53,519 nt of DNA from Ignavibacteriota bacterium (GTDB lineage: Bacteria > Bacteroidota > Ignavibacteria > Kapaibacteriales > UBA2268). The number at the start of each line of letters is the position of its first letter. Position 1 is the first letter of the stretch. The position numbers were made by a program, and so were the translations under genes. The stretch lies in NCBI GenBank assembly GCA_016219595.1, contig JACRLY010000057.1, forward strand, positions 1,797-55,315. The letters run 5' to 3'. The notes beneath the pieces were generated by a model that was given only the letters and a program-made list of their open reading frames with translations, searched no databases and was not told where the DNA came from. Below, piece after piece: positions 19,003-26,864 of the stretch.

Positions 19003-19656
19003 ATGGATAAGTTAGTTTTTAATAACAGGGAATATCAACTTGACCATTTCGGATTCCTTGCTAATGTCAATGATTGGGATGAAAATTTTGCCGAAGGAAT
19101 GGCACACGATTTAGAAATTTCAAATGGATTAACTGACAACCACAAAAAAGTATTGAACTATATCAGGGATATATTCAAAAGAGATAACACATGTCCGACT
19201 GTTTATGATACCATGGAGCATTTTAATTTTAACATAGGAGAATTTCGCAGTCTTTTTCCTATGGGTTACCAGAGAGGTGCCTGCAGGCTGGCAGGAATAA
19301 GTTATGACAAGGGTTATTTAACTTTGCATTCACTTAAAAAAGCTGAACCCGAAGCCATTCCTGTTGAATCCAAATCATACAGAGTGAATGCAAAGGGATT
19401 CCTTGTTGACTGGACTGAATGGGATAAGGAATTTGCCCTGAACACCGCAGACGAATTAAAAATGCCTGACCTTCTCACTGATAAACATTGGGAAATTATA
19501 AATTACCTGCGTCAATTTTATAGCAAAGAGAAAACTGTTCCAAACATTTATCAGTTATGTGATGATTGCGGTATCACACTTGATGAACTTAAATCGCTTT
19601 TCCCCGATGGCTACCATAGGGGGGCAGTCAAAATAGCAGGACTCAGGATTAAATGA
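19003..19656 (+). CDS. Tandem DsrC/TusE-like protein lacking the catalytic C-terminal Cys
   Basis: The 217-residue protein is two DsrC/TusE-type domains in a row (about 1-110 and 122-217). Both have the NxxGFL..DW, LT..H and LFP.GY.RGA..AG landmarks. In domain 1, C94 in GACRLAGI aligns with DsrC CysB, but the position 11 residues on, where CysA belongs, is Tyr105. In domain 2, the CysB position is Val (GAVKIAGL) and the protein ends at RIK before CysA. So neither half can form the usual DsrC trisulfide. Extra Cys are at 64, 186 and 189 (a CxxC). It lies between the hyp and hydrogenase blocks. A regulatory or scaffold role is likely but unproven. Confidence 0.8.
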   Translation: MDKLVFNNREYQLDHFGFLANVNDWDENFAEGMAHDLEISNGLTDNHKKVLNYIRDIFKRDNTCPTVYDTMEHFNFNIGEFRSLFPMGYQRGACRLAGISYDKGYLTLHSLKKAEPEAIPVESKSYRVNAKGFLVDWTEWDKEFALNTADELKMPDLLTDKHWEIINYLRQFYSKEKTVPNIYQLCDDCGITLDELKSLFPDGYHRGAVKIAGLRIK

Positions 19657-19680
19657 AATAAATCAGTGAATAACTAATAA

Positions 19681-19729
19681 TGAATAGTGAATAAATTTTT
19701 AAAGAACATTCTAATTTATTCATTATTCA
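19681..19729. terminator. AT-rich inverted repeat between convergent genes
   Basis: Arms of 17 nt (TGAATAGTGAATAAATT and its complement with one G-U-compatible mismatch) surround a 15-nt loop between the stops at 19656 (+) and 19734 (-). It may act as a weak bidirectional terminator. A related sequence (AGTGAATAACTAATAATGAATA at about 19665) recurs exactly near 42280, so this is also a dispersed repeat. Confidence 0.45.
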
Positions 19730-19733
19730 ATTA

Positions 19734-20171
19734 TTATCCGCGTACACCATTAATGTAGTCGCGGAGGTACTTGTTTTCGTATTGAATAATCTTGCTTTGC
19801 GCCTTAACGACATCGCCGATAGAAACAAGACCGACAAGCTTATGATTCTCAACAACCGGTACATGCCGGATGAACTCACTTGTCATTACCATTTCAATAT
19901 AATCTATGTCGTCATTTGGTTCGGCAATAATTGTCTGCTTAGACATAACATTTTTTATAATAAGATTCTGAAAATTATCAGGATATTTTACGCATAATTC
20001 GAGAATATCCCTTTCCGTAATAATTCCGGTCAAATCACCGCTTATATTCAATATTACTAACGAGCCGATATGATTTCTATGCATCATATCTATTGCAACC
20101 CTGACTGTACGGTCCTCTCCAATGCTGTATACATGAGGACCTTTTGATTTTAAAATTTCACTGACTTTCAT
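19734..20171 (-). CDS. CBS-pair domain protein
   Basis: The 145-residue protein is two CBS motifs (about residues 8-65 and 70-135), with GIITERDILE and LVGLVSIGDVVKAQ as the usual ends of each. CBS pairs bind adenine nucleotides and act as energy-state sensors. It has a good AGGAG site before the ATG and follows the hydrogenase large-subunit gene on the same strand, so an allosteric or regulatory link to the electron-transfer module is possible. There is no attached output domain. Confidence 0.85.
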   Translation of the reverse strand: MKVSEILKSKGPHVYSIGEDRTVRVAIDMMHRNHIGSLVILNISGDLTGIITERDILELCVKYPDNFQNLIIKNVMSKQTIIAEPNDDIDYIEMVMTSEFIRHVPVVENHKLVGLVSIGDVVKAQSKIIQYENKYLRDYINGVRG

Positions 20172-20345
20172 AACATTCCCACTCCTTTCAATGAATAATT
20201 AATAATGAATTGCGAACAACACAATAAATATCATAAAATTCTCTTCAATAATTAATTAGTCATTAGTAATTAGTAATTAATTTTAATCCCCTGAGTAAAT
20301 AATATTTCAATGAACAATCCCAATATTTCATTTTTTTAAATTCAT

Positions 20346-20374
20346 GTAGGGACAGAGCATTGTTCTGTCCTTAC
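20346..20374. repeat. Hairpin repeat GTAGGGACAGA..TCTGTCCTTAC
   Basis: Two 11-nt arms with one mismatch surround a 7-nt loop just after the mvhA stop. The sequence resembles a hairpin repeat common between genes in Bacteroidota and could also aid termination, though it has no clear T-tract on the mvhA side. The rest of 20172-20381 is AT-rich TAATTAGTAATTA-type sequence. Confidence 0.45.
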
Positions 20375-20381
20375 ATTATTA

Positions 20382-21917
20382 TTATCGTTTAATTTCCTCA
20401 ATTAAATTCCTGTCCTTATCATATATATTAATTTTCAAAGGCATTGTACCCGGCAAAGAGTGTGTAGCACAGCCGTGACAGGGGTCATAAGCCCTGAAAG
20501 CCATTTCAATCATATTCAGCAAACCGTCATTAACATTAAAATTATGAATAAGAGATTTTGCACTCTTTTCGACACTCATTGCAATTCGTGCTGAATTGTT
20601 TTGGGTAGCTACAATCAAATTAGCTTTTTGGATTAATCCATTATCATCTGTTTCATAATGATGAATTAATGTGCCTCGTGGCGCTTCAACAACACCGATA
20701 CCCACAGTCGGCTTATTGACAGGAATAATCCTTATATCTTTGCTTGTTATTTCCGGCATTGATAAAATTTCTACCATTCTCTCTCCTGCATAAACCATTT
20801 CTATTACTCTCGCCCAATGGTTTGCAAGTGTATGATGAACAGGCTTTCCGCCTAATATTGAAAACATTTCATCATAAGCAACCTGTGCCTGGGGTGTAGC
20901 CATTCCGTCAGCAGCGTTCAGCCGTGCAAGAGGAGCAACTGAATAAATACTCGTATCTCTTCCGTCAACGAACCCTTTCCAGCCAAGTGGTTTCAGGTAA
21001 TTGAATTTAATGTAACTCCAGGGTTCAACATGTTCGGCAATGTAATCAGTGTAATCCTGTACCTTGAATTTTTTCCACTCTGCACCGATAGTATCAACTA
21101 CACGGATTTGACCGTCATAAAAATTCACTCTGTTGTTTTCATCAACCAATCCCATATAATAAGTCTGATGAGTATAAGCATCAGAAGTAATCAACTTCAC
21201 GTACTCTTCGTTTTTTAAGACAATATCTTTAAAGACTTGTAATGTGAATAAAGCGAAATCCAGACCATCTTTTGCAATTTTCTGAAATCTTGCTAATTCT
21301 TCAGGAGCTAATCCCTTTGCAACTCCACCGGGCAAGCCGAAAACGGGATGGATAACTTTTCCTCCAAGATAAGTTATCAGCTCTCTCAATTCACGCCGCA
21401 TAGAAATTACTTTCTTTCCGATATCAATTCCGACTTTCTGAATTACACCGACAACGTTACGTAGTTCCTTGGGAGCATCAGGACCGACAATGAAATCCGG
21501 TCCACCCAGAACATAAACATGCAAAGCGTGGTCTTCGAGAAAGAAAATATTGTAAATGAGTTCTCTCAATAACATTGCAGTCAATGTCGGTTCAACTTTA
21601 TATAAATCATCTAATGCTTTTGTGGAAGCCATATGGTGTGCAGTAGGGCAGACACCGCAAATACGGCTCGTGATTTGAGGCATATCTTCTGCAGGCCTTC
21701 CCCTGCTGAACACCTCAAAACCCCTTAGCTCAGGCACCTGGAAATACGCCTTAGAAACATCTCCTTTATCATTGAGAAAGATGTCAATTTTTCCATGCCC
21801 CTCGAGACGTGTAATCGGGTCAATAAGAATTCTTCTCTTATTCATGTAAGTGTCGTCAGCTTTTTTCATAGCTTCGTTGAACTTTTCTTTTGCTTTCGCT
21901 TCCATTGGCTTACCCAT
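20382..21917 (-). CDS. mvhA: [NiFe]-hydrogenase large subunit, group 3 (MvhA-like)
   Basis: The 511-residue protein has the large-subunit motifs DPITRLEGHGKIDIF, RICGVCPTAHH (L1, two Cys ligands of NiFe) and DPCHGCATH near the end (L2). The 25 residues after ATH are the extension removed by the maturation protease. Its pairing with MvhG, MvhD and HdrA on one strand fits group 3c (Mvh/Hdr-linked) enzymes, which are cytosolic. All four Cys ligands and the conserved LEGH Glu are present, so the subunit looks functional. The 214-nt gap upstream (21918-22131) is AT-rich repeat-like sequence. Confidence 0.92.
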   Translation of the reverse strand: MGKPMEAKAKEKFNEAMKKADDTYMNKRRILIDPITRLEGHGKIDIFLNDKGDVSKAYFQVPELRGFEVFSRGRPAEDMPQITSRICGVCPTAHHMASTKALDDLYKVEPTLTAMLLRELIYNIFFLEDHALHVYVLGGPDFIVGPDAPKELRNVVGVIQKVGIDIGKKVISMRRELRELITYLGGKVIHPVFGLPGGVAKGLAPEELARFQKIAKDGLDFALFTLQVFKDIVLKNEEYVKLITSDAYTHQTYYMGLVDENNRVNFYDGQIRVVDTIGAEWKKFKVQDYTDYIAEHVEPWSYIKFNYLKPLGWKGFVDGRDTSIYSVAPLARLNAADGMATPQAQVAYDEMFSILGGKPVHHTLANHWARVIEMVYAGERMVEILSMPEITSKDIRIIPVNKPTVGIGVVEAPRGTLIHHYETDDNGLIQKANLIVATQNNSARIAMSVEKSAKSLIHNFNVNDGLLNMIEMAFRAYDPCHGCATHSLPGTMPLKINIYDKDRNLIEEIKR

Positions 21918-22131
21918 CTAAAATAATTTTCAATTTCTAATTTTTCATTTTCAATAAATTTTTTAAAACATAAAAATCAATATCATAAAAAGATAAATCC
22001 CTACATGATAATATTGGTAGTGATTATTTATCTCTTACTGATATTTAATCGCAATGCGATAAATTAATTTGTGCATCAAAGAACAATTCAGAATTTTAAT
22101 TATTAATTATCAATTTTTAATTGTTAATTAG

Positions 22132-23100
22132 TTAAATGTTAACCTTCTTTCTTAATATCGAACCTGCCAGAGAATACCTGTAAAATGTTCCGACAGGGTC
22201 CGGTATTCCTTTGAGAGTATTATCAATATCCTTTTCGGTTTTTGCCTCTACATTAGAAGCAATCGAGGATAATATTTTCGCTCCCTGGTCTTTAACTCTC
22301 GAAGTTGCACCATAGCAACCGGTGCACGGCATATTCCCGCTGACACACAAAGCACCGCATCCGCTTCTTGTTGCCGGACCCATACAAACGAATCCCTGCG
22401 AGAGAATGCATTTATCAGGGTCTATATTATTGAGATTGGGACGCAGAAATTCTTTGAAAGCCAAATCCGTAGGCTTTGTATCTTTTCGCGGACATTCATC
22501 GCACAAGGCAATATCGGGAGCAAGCACTGTTCCCTTAGGAGGCAATTTTCCTGAAAGTAGTACTAACACTGCTTCCTTCAATAATTTCGAGGAAGGAGGG
22601 CATCCTGGTATATAATAATCTACATCGATTACCCTATCCAAAGGTCTCACAACATTCCATAATTCAGGTAAGTAAACTTCAGTTCCGTTATCCTTGTATT
22701 TTAGCAATGGTCTGACCTTATCTTCATTGTGAGTTGAAGGAGAATCTTCATACACCCATTTCAGAATTTCCTCTTTTTCAAATTCGTTAGCAAGGCCTGG
22801 TATTCCTCCATACTGTGCACAGGCACCATATGCAATTACAACCTTACTTTTCCTGCGAAGCAATTCTGCCATTTCCTGTTGTTCGGAACTTCTTATAGCA
22901 CCGTTAATCAGTGAAACTACTATCTCGCCATCGGCGTATTTTTCGACATCCGATTTCTTGAAGTCCATACCCACGGGCCAGAAAATAATATCAACATTAT
23001 CAACGACAAAGAGAATGTCTTCAGCGAGGTCAACTACCGATTCTTCGCATCCGCCGCATGCGGCACACCAGTAAAAAGCTAATTTAGGTTTATCAGGCAT
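22132..23100 (-). CDS. mvhG: [NiFe]-hydrogenase small subunit (MvhG-like)
   Basis: I choose the ATG at 23100, which has a GGAGGAAGT site directly upstream and overlaps the mvhD stop by 8 nt; a further ATG at 23127 is inside mvhD. The 322-residue protein starts with KLAFYWCAACGGCEESVVD, the proximal [4Fe-4S] CxxC of group 3 small subunits. Then come AYGACAQYGG, YIPGCPPSS, CDECPRKDTKP and C-terminal ferredoxin-like Cys groups (CILSQGFVCMGPATRSGC, CTGCYG). It carries electrons from the NiFe site to MvhD. Confidence 0.9.
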   Translation of the reverse strand: MPDKPKLAFYWCAACGGCEESVVDLAEDILFVVDNVDIIFWPVGMDFKKSDVEKYADGEIVVSLINGAIRSSEQQEMAELLRRKSKVVIAYGACAQYGGIPGLANEFEKEEILKWVYEDSPSTHNEDKVRPLLKYKDNGTEVYLPELWNVVRPLDRVIDVDYYIPGCPPSSKLLKEAVLVLLSGKLPPKGTVLAPDIALCDECPRKDTKPTDLAFKEFLRPNLNNIDPDKCILSQGFVCMGPATRSGCGALCVSGNMPCTGCYGATSRVKDQGAKILSSIASNVEAKTEKDIDNTLKGIPDPVGTFYRYSLAGSILRKKVNI

Positions 23101-23317
23101 ATACTTCCTCCTTCCCTGCAAATTCACTTTCTAAAACATGCATCTCATTAGCCCACTCTTTGTATTTGACTGGTAATCCGAGAGGACCCAGTGCCTTTAT
23201 TTTTGCTACCATATCGTTTACTACAACTCTAACCTTATCGCCTTCAGAGGCAGATATCCATTCAAGCCGCAGACGGTCATTTTCTATTCCGAATGAACTT
23301 ATGACTCTTTTCAGCAT
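23093..23317 (-). pseudogene. mvhD: MvhD C-terminal part downstream of an in-frame TAA
   Basis: These 74 residues (MLKRVISSFGIENDRLRLEW, ISASEGDKVRVVV, ALGPLG) are the C-terminal half of MvhD. They follow the N-terminal fragment in the same frame; the intervening codons after TAA read QEGNYKCLRRFQ. The first ATG is internal to the domain and has no clear ribosome site, so separate translation is doubtful. The piece is intact in sequence, which argues for a recent or artefactual interruption. The stop overlaps mvhG by 8 nt. Confidence 0.75.
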
Positions 23318-23353
23318 TTGGAATCTTCTGAGACATTTATAATTTCCTTCCTG

Positions 23354-23608
23354 TTAATGGCAATCACCGGGATGACAGCCTCCAATCAATACACCATCAG
23401 CACCTTTTGCGAATGCATCGAGTATGAACTGAGGGTCAACTCGGCCGGAACACATAACTCTTATTACCCTGATATTAGGAGCATGCTTGATTCTCGAGAC
23501 TCCTGCAAGGTCTGCAGCAGTGTAAGTACACCAGTTGCAGAAGAAGGCAACTATTTTAGGCTGCCATTGCTTTGAGTCGGTTTGTCCTGTTTCTTTTGCT
23601 AACAGCAT
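23354..23608 (-). CDS. mvhD: MvhD N-terminal part, ending in an in-frame TAA
   Basis: MvhD is the [2Fe-2S] subunit that links the Mvh hydrogenase to HdrA. The 84-residue piece has [23 protein letters not shown] and [11 protein letters not shown], all typical of MvhD/FrhD, then a TAA at 23354-23356. In the family the next residue is normally Tyr (GDCHY..GN), so this is a Tyr codon turned to stop. The strong GGAGG site and ATG at 23608 lie inside the end of hdrA (10-nt overlap). The open frame continues past the stop to 23093, giving 171 codons if read through. Confidence 0.8.
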   Translation of the reverse strand: MLLAKETGQTDSKQWQPKIVAFFCNWCTYTAADLAGVSRIKHAPNIRVIRVMCSGRVDPQFILDAFAKGADGVLIGGCHPGDCH

Positions 23609-25611
23609 ACTGCCTCCTCATAAATATTATAATTCAATATTCCGTCAATTTCACTATAAATTTCTTCATCTTCAAAAAGATTTTGTTTAATAGAACCGGA
23701 TGGGCATGAAGCGACACAGGTTCCGCAACCCTTACATAATGCTTCGTTGATATTAGCTTTCTTCTTCTCTTCATTATATGAAATAGCAGAGTAAGGACAA
23801 AGCGGCACGCAGGATTTACATCCGGAACATTCTTCTTCGACAATGAATGCAGTGTTTGGCTCGAGTTCAATATATCCCAAATCAATCAATGCAAGTGCTT
23901 CAGCCGCAGCTGCCCCTGCCTGTGCGACCGTATCAGGTATGTCTTTCGGTCCCTGGCAGCATCCTGCGAGAAATATTCCGTCAGTGAATGTGTTAACAGG
24001 TGCCAGCTTCGGATGCCGTTCGATGAAAAATCCTTCAGTGGAGCATGTTATATTAAACAATCTTCTTACATCATTTGCATCATCCCTCGGCACTAAACCA
24101 GTTGATAATACCACCATATCCACGGGTACTTTTATAATTTCTCTAATCAAAGTATCTTCTGCTTTGACTACTAATCTTCTGTGTTCCTCATCAGACGTAT
24201 CCGGATAAATATCTGCAACCCTCCCGCGAATGAATTTAACTCCTTCTTCTGCCATCCTTGTATAGAATTCATCCATCAATTTACCTGGAGTACGAATATC
24301 TATATAGAAATTATATATATCGGCGTGAGTGTGCTCCTTTAGCAAATGTGCCAGTTTCAGTGAATAAAGACAGCACACTCTCGAACACCAAAGGTTTGTG
24401 TTTTTATCCCTTGAACCCACGCAATGCACAATAGCAATTGACTTTGGAGTGCTGCCGTCCCTCATAATTACTTCACCTGAAGTCGGACCCGAAGCATTAA
24501 TTAATCTTTCCACTTCGAGTGCGGTATAAACATTCGGATAAGTCCCGTAGCCGTAATAATAAACCTTGCTTGCATCGAATGGTTTGAAACCCGTTGCAAC
24601 GATAATCGTTCCAACTTCTATTTCCTTATAAGTTGCTTGTTGATTTAAATCAACGGCTTTTCTTTCGCATGACTCAACACAAGTCTGTTTGCATTTACCG
24701 GTTTTAAACCATATACATGTTTCAGGGTCAATTACGACAAGCTGAGGAGTCGCCTGTGGGAATGGCATATAAACCGGCTTCCTCTTTGATAAACCCTGAT
24801 TGAATTCATCGTGGAATCGCGGCTCTTTATATACACATGCCTCTATGCAATCGAGACAGCCGACACATAAATCATCGATAATATATCTTGGTTTCCTTTT
24901 AACTTTCACTTTGAAATTACCAACATACCCTTCGACTTTTTCCACTTCGGAGTAAGTCCACATTGTTATGTTCGGGTGATTCTTCACAGCCGACATCTTC
25001 GGAGTGAGAATACACGCCGCACAATCGAGAGTCGGAAATGTTTTATCGAACATTGCCATATGACCGCCGATTGTCGGAACTCTTTCAACAAGATACACTT
25101 TCTTTCCTGCATTTGCCAGGGTTAATGAAGCATGAATACCTGCAATTCCACCACCAACTACGAGTACATCGGGTTTGATTGGAACTGTCTTTTGTTCGAG
25201 CGGCTTGTGGAATACAACCCTACTAATCGCAGACCTAACCAAATCCATAGCTTTATCAGTCGAAGCTTCCGGGTCGAGATGAACCCATGCATTTTGTTCG
25301 CGGGTGTTGACCATCTGGAAATAGAATTGATTCAATCCCGCTTGTGATGTTGCATTACGGAATGTCCTCTCATGCAGGAAGGGGGAGCAAGCAGCTACAA
25401 CAACCCTGTTTAGCTCCTGCTCTTTAATGTCCTTCTGAATCATCTCCTGACCCGGGTCGGAACACATGTATTTATAATGTTTCGATACTACAACATTAGG
25501 TAGTGTTGAAGCATAATCAACTACTTTCTGGACATCAACAGTTCCTGCGATGTTTGTACCGCAATGGCAGATGTAAAAGCCAATCCTGATTTTACCATTA
25601 GTTTTTGACAT
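23599..25611 (-). CDS. hdrA: Heterodisulfide reductase HdrA, FAD/Fe-S bifurcating-type subunit
   Basis: The 670-residue protein starts with [20 protein letters not shown]. It has an FAD-binding [19 protein letters not shown] (about 150), the conserved [12 protein letters not shown], a Cys cluster [12 protein letters not shown], further cysteines [17 protein letters not shown], and two C-terminal ferredoxin motifs ([24 protein letters not shown]). In methanogens HdrA carries the bifurcating flavin. It is full length. It lies between mvhD and the HdrC/HdrB-like gene, starting 4 nt after the latter, and all on one strand, which supports one complex. Confidence 0.93.
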   Translation of the reverse strand: MSKTNGKIRIGFYICHCGTNIAGTVDVQKVVDYASTLPNVVVSKHYKYMCSDPGQEMIQKDIKEQELNRVVVAACSPFLHERTFRNATSQAGLNQFYFQMVNTREQNAWVHLDPEASTDKAMDLVRSAISRVVFHKPLEQKTVPIKPDVLVVGGGIAGIHASLTLANAGKKVYLVERVPTIGGHMAMFDKTFPTLDCAACILTPKMSAVKNHPNITMWTYSEVEKVEGYVGNFKVKVKRKPRYIIDDLCVGCLDCIEACVYKEPRFHDEFNQGLSKRKPVYMPFPQATPQLVVIDPETCIWFKTGKCKQTCVESCERKAVDLNQQATYKEIEVGTIIVATGFKPFDASKVYYYGYGTYPNVYTALEVERLINASGPTSGEVIMRDGSTPKSIAIVHCVGSRDKNTNLWCSRVCCLYSLKLAHLLKEHTHADIYNFYIDIRTPGKLMDEFYTRMAEEGVKFIRGRVADIYPDTSDEEHRRLVVKAEDTLIREIIKVPVDMVVLSTGLVPRDDANDVRRLFNITCSTEGFFIERHPKLAPVNTFTDGIFLAGCCQGPKDIPDTVAQAGAAAAEALALIDLGYIELEPNTAFIVEEECSGCKSCVPLCPYSAISYNEEKKKANINEALCKGCGTCVASCPSGSIKQNLFEDEEIYSEIDGILNYNIYEEAVCC

Positions 25612-25614
25612 AGC

Positions 25615-26811
25615 TTATTCCTCCATTGCTTCTGAAACTAATTCCATAATATCTTTTACTACCATTTTCTTGTCGTAGCCGGCCACCTTGAGTGCGTCTT
25701 CAAATCGGGGAATTTCATAAGGACAGGCAACTGCAAGAACATCAGCTCCGGTGTCAATAGCTTCCCTTATTCTGCGGTCTGATAACCGTTCCATATTCTG
25801 TGATTTGAAATATGTGTCAAGCCACATACCTCCTCCGCCACCCCCACAGCATAATGTATTAATACGGTTGTGAACCATTTCAATAAGTTTAATTCCGGGA
25901 ATGGATTTCAGTAATGCACGAGGCTCTTCGTAATATCCGTTGTGCCTTCCGAGACAGCAGGAATCATGATAGGTAACCGAATAACCGAGAGTCTTGTGTA
26001 TCATTGGCTTTAGTTTATCTATATGTTCCATTATGAAAGGTACAATGTGTGTTATGCTTCCTTTGAATCCGTACATTTTATACCTGAAGTTAAATGCATC
26101 GAGTGCATGCGGGTCGGATGTTATAATCCTGTTAAATTTATATTTGCTGAAAATTGCCATGTTATAATCCACAAGTGCTTCGGCAAGACCGGATTCCCAG
26201 GATAGCAATCCGCATTCGCCGGCGCTTTTCTCTTCATTACCGAGGATTGCAAAATCAATCCCGAGAGCATTCAGGATTTTTGCTATAGCTCTGCAAGTGT
26301 CCTGTCCTCGCGGATGGAAAGCAGGATAGCTTTCGACAAACCACAAAACATCTACTGGTTCGGGATTCTGGCTGAGTATTCTTATCGGTACTGTAGTTGT
26401 TTGTACCCAATTTGCTCTCTTTCTGCCTGACTCTCCCATCGGATTGCCGTAGCGGTAATTGTTTTCGAGTGCCTTCTGTAATTCAGCAGGTACAACCGGA
26501 AGTTTAATAACAGTTTGTTCTTTAACTAACTGAAGAAGTACTTCTGTCAAATGAATTTCTCTCGGGCATTTCATCATACAAGCATAACAATTGACACATT
26601 TCAGCATGCTGTCGGTATCGAACGCTTTTTCAATCAATCCATGCTGAAGCAGTTTTATGATTCTTCTGGGAGGGTATTCCATATATTCACCATAAGGACA
26701 AGAACCGGAACATGTTCCGCATTGGATACATGTTTGAATCAATTTACCTTCCGGGGAATCATAAATAGTATCAAGAGATACACCTCTTATAGCATCAAGT
26801 TCTACAATCAT
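25615..26811 (-). CDS. HdrC/HdrB-like fused Fe-S protein with one CCG domain
   Basis: The 398-residue protein has an N-terminal pair of ferredoxin motifs (CIQCGTCSGSCPYG and CVNCYACMMKCP), as in HdrC. It ends with one CCG domain (YHDSCCLGRHNGYYE followed by NTLCCGGGGGGMW), as in HdrB/HdrD. Typical HdrB has two CCG domains, so this is closer to HdrD/DsrK/EMO-type proteins, and it is clearly similar to the C-terminal half of the next gene upstream. In this cluster it would accept electrons from HdrA. An AGGAG site precedes the ATG. Confidence 0.85.
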   Translation of the reverse strand: MIVELDAIRGVSLDTIYDSPEGKLIQTCIQCGTCSGSCPYGEYMEYPPRRIIKLLQHGLIEKAFDTDSMLKCVNCYACMMKCPREIHLTEVLLQLVKEQTVIKLPVVPAELQKALENNYRYGNPMGESGRKRANWVQTTTVPIRILSQNPEPVDVLWFVESYPAFHPRGQDTCRAIAKILNALGIDFAILGNEEKSAGECGLLSWESGLAEALVDYNMAIFSKYKFNRIITSDPHALDAFNFRYKMYGFKGSITHIVPFIMEHIDKLKPMIHKTLGYSVTYHDSCCLGRHNGYYEEPRALLKSIPGIKLIEMVHNRINTLCCGGGGGGMWLDTYFKSQNMERLSDRRIREAIDTGADVLAVACPYEIPRFEDALKVAGYDKKMVVKDIMELVSEAMEE

Positions 26812-26864
26812 AATTCTTTATCTCCTAATTTATTTCGATTTCATAAATCAATTTCAATTTTTCT

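Noticed and set aside
22132..23127. mvhG start at 23127
   Set aside because: The ATG at 23127 lies well inside mvhD and lacks a ribosome site, while 23100 has GGAGGAAGT directly upstream.
23354..23356. Possible selenocysteine at the mvhD stop
   Set aside because: Some methanogen VhuD proteins contain Sec (UGA), but the stop here is TAA and stands at a Tyr position, not at a Cys, so Sec does not explain it.
23093..23608. Genome-wide reassignment of TAA to Tyr
   Set aside because: TAA is the normal stop of many other intact genes in the window (for example the 1138 gene), so reassignment is not supported.
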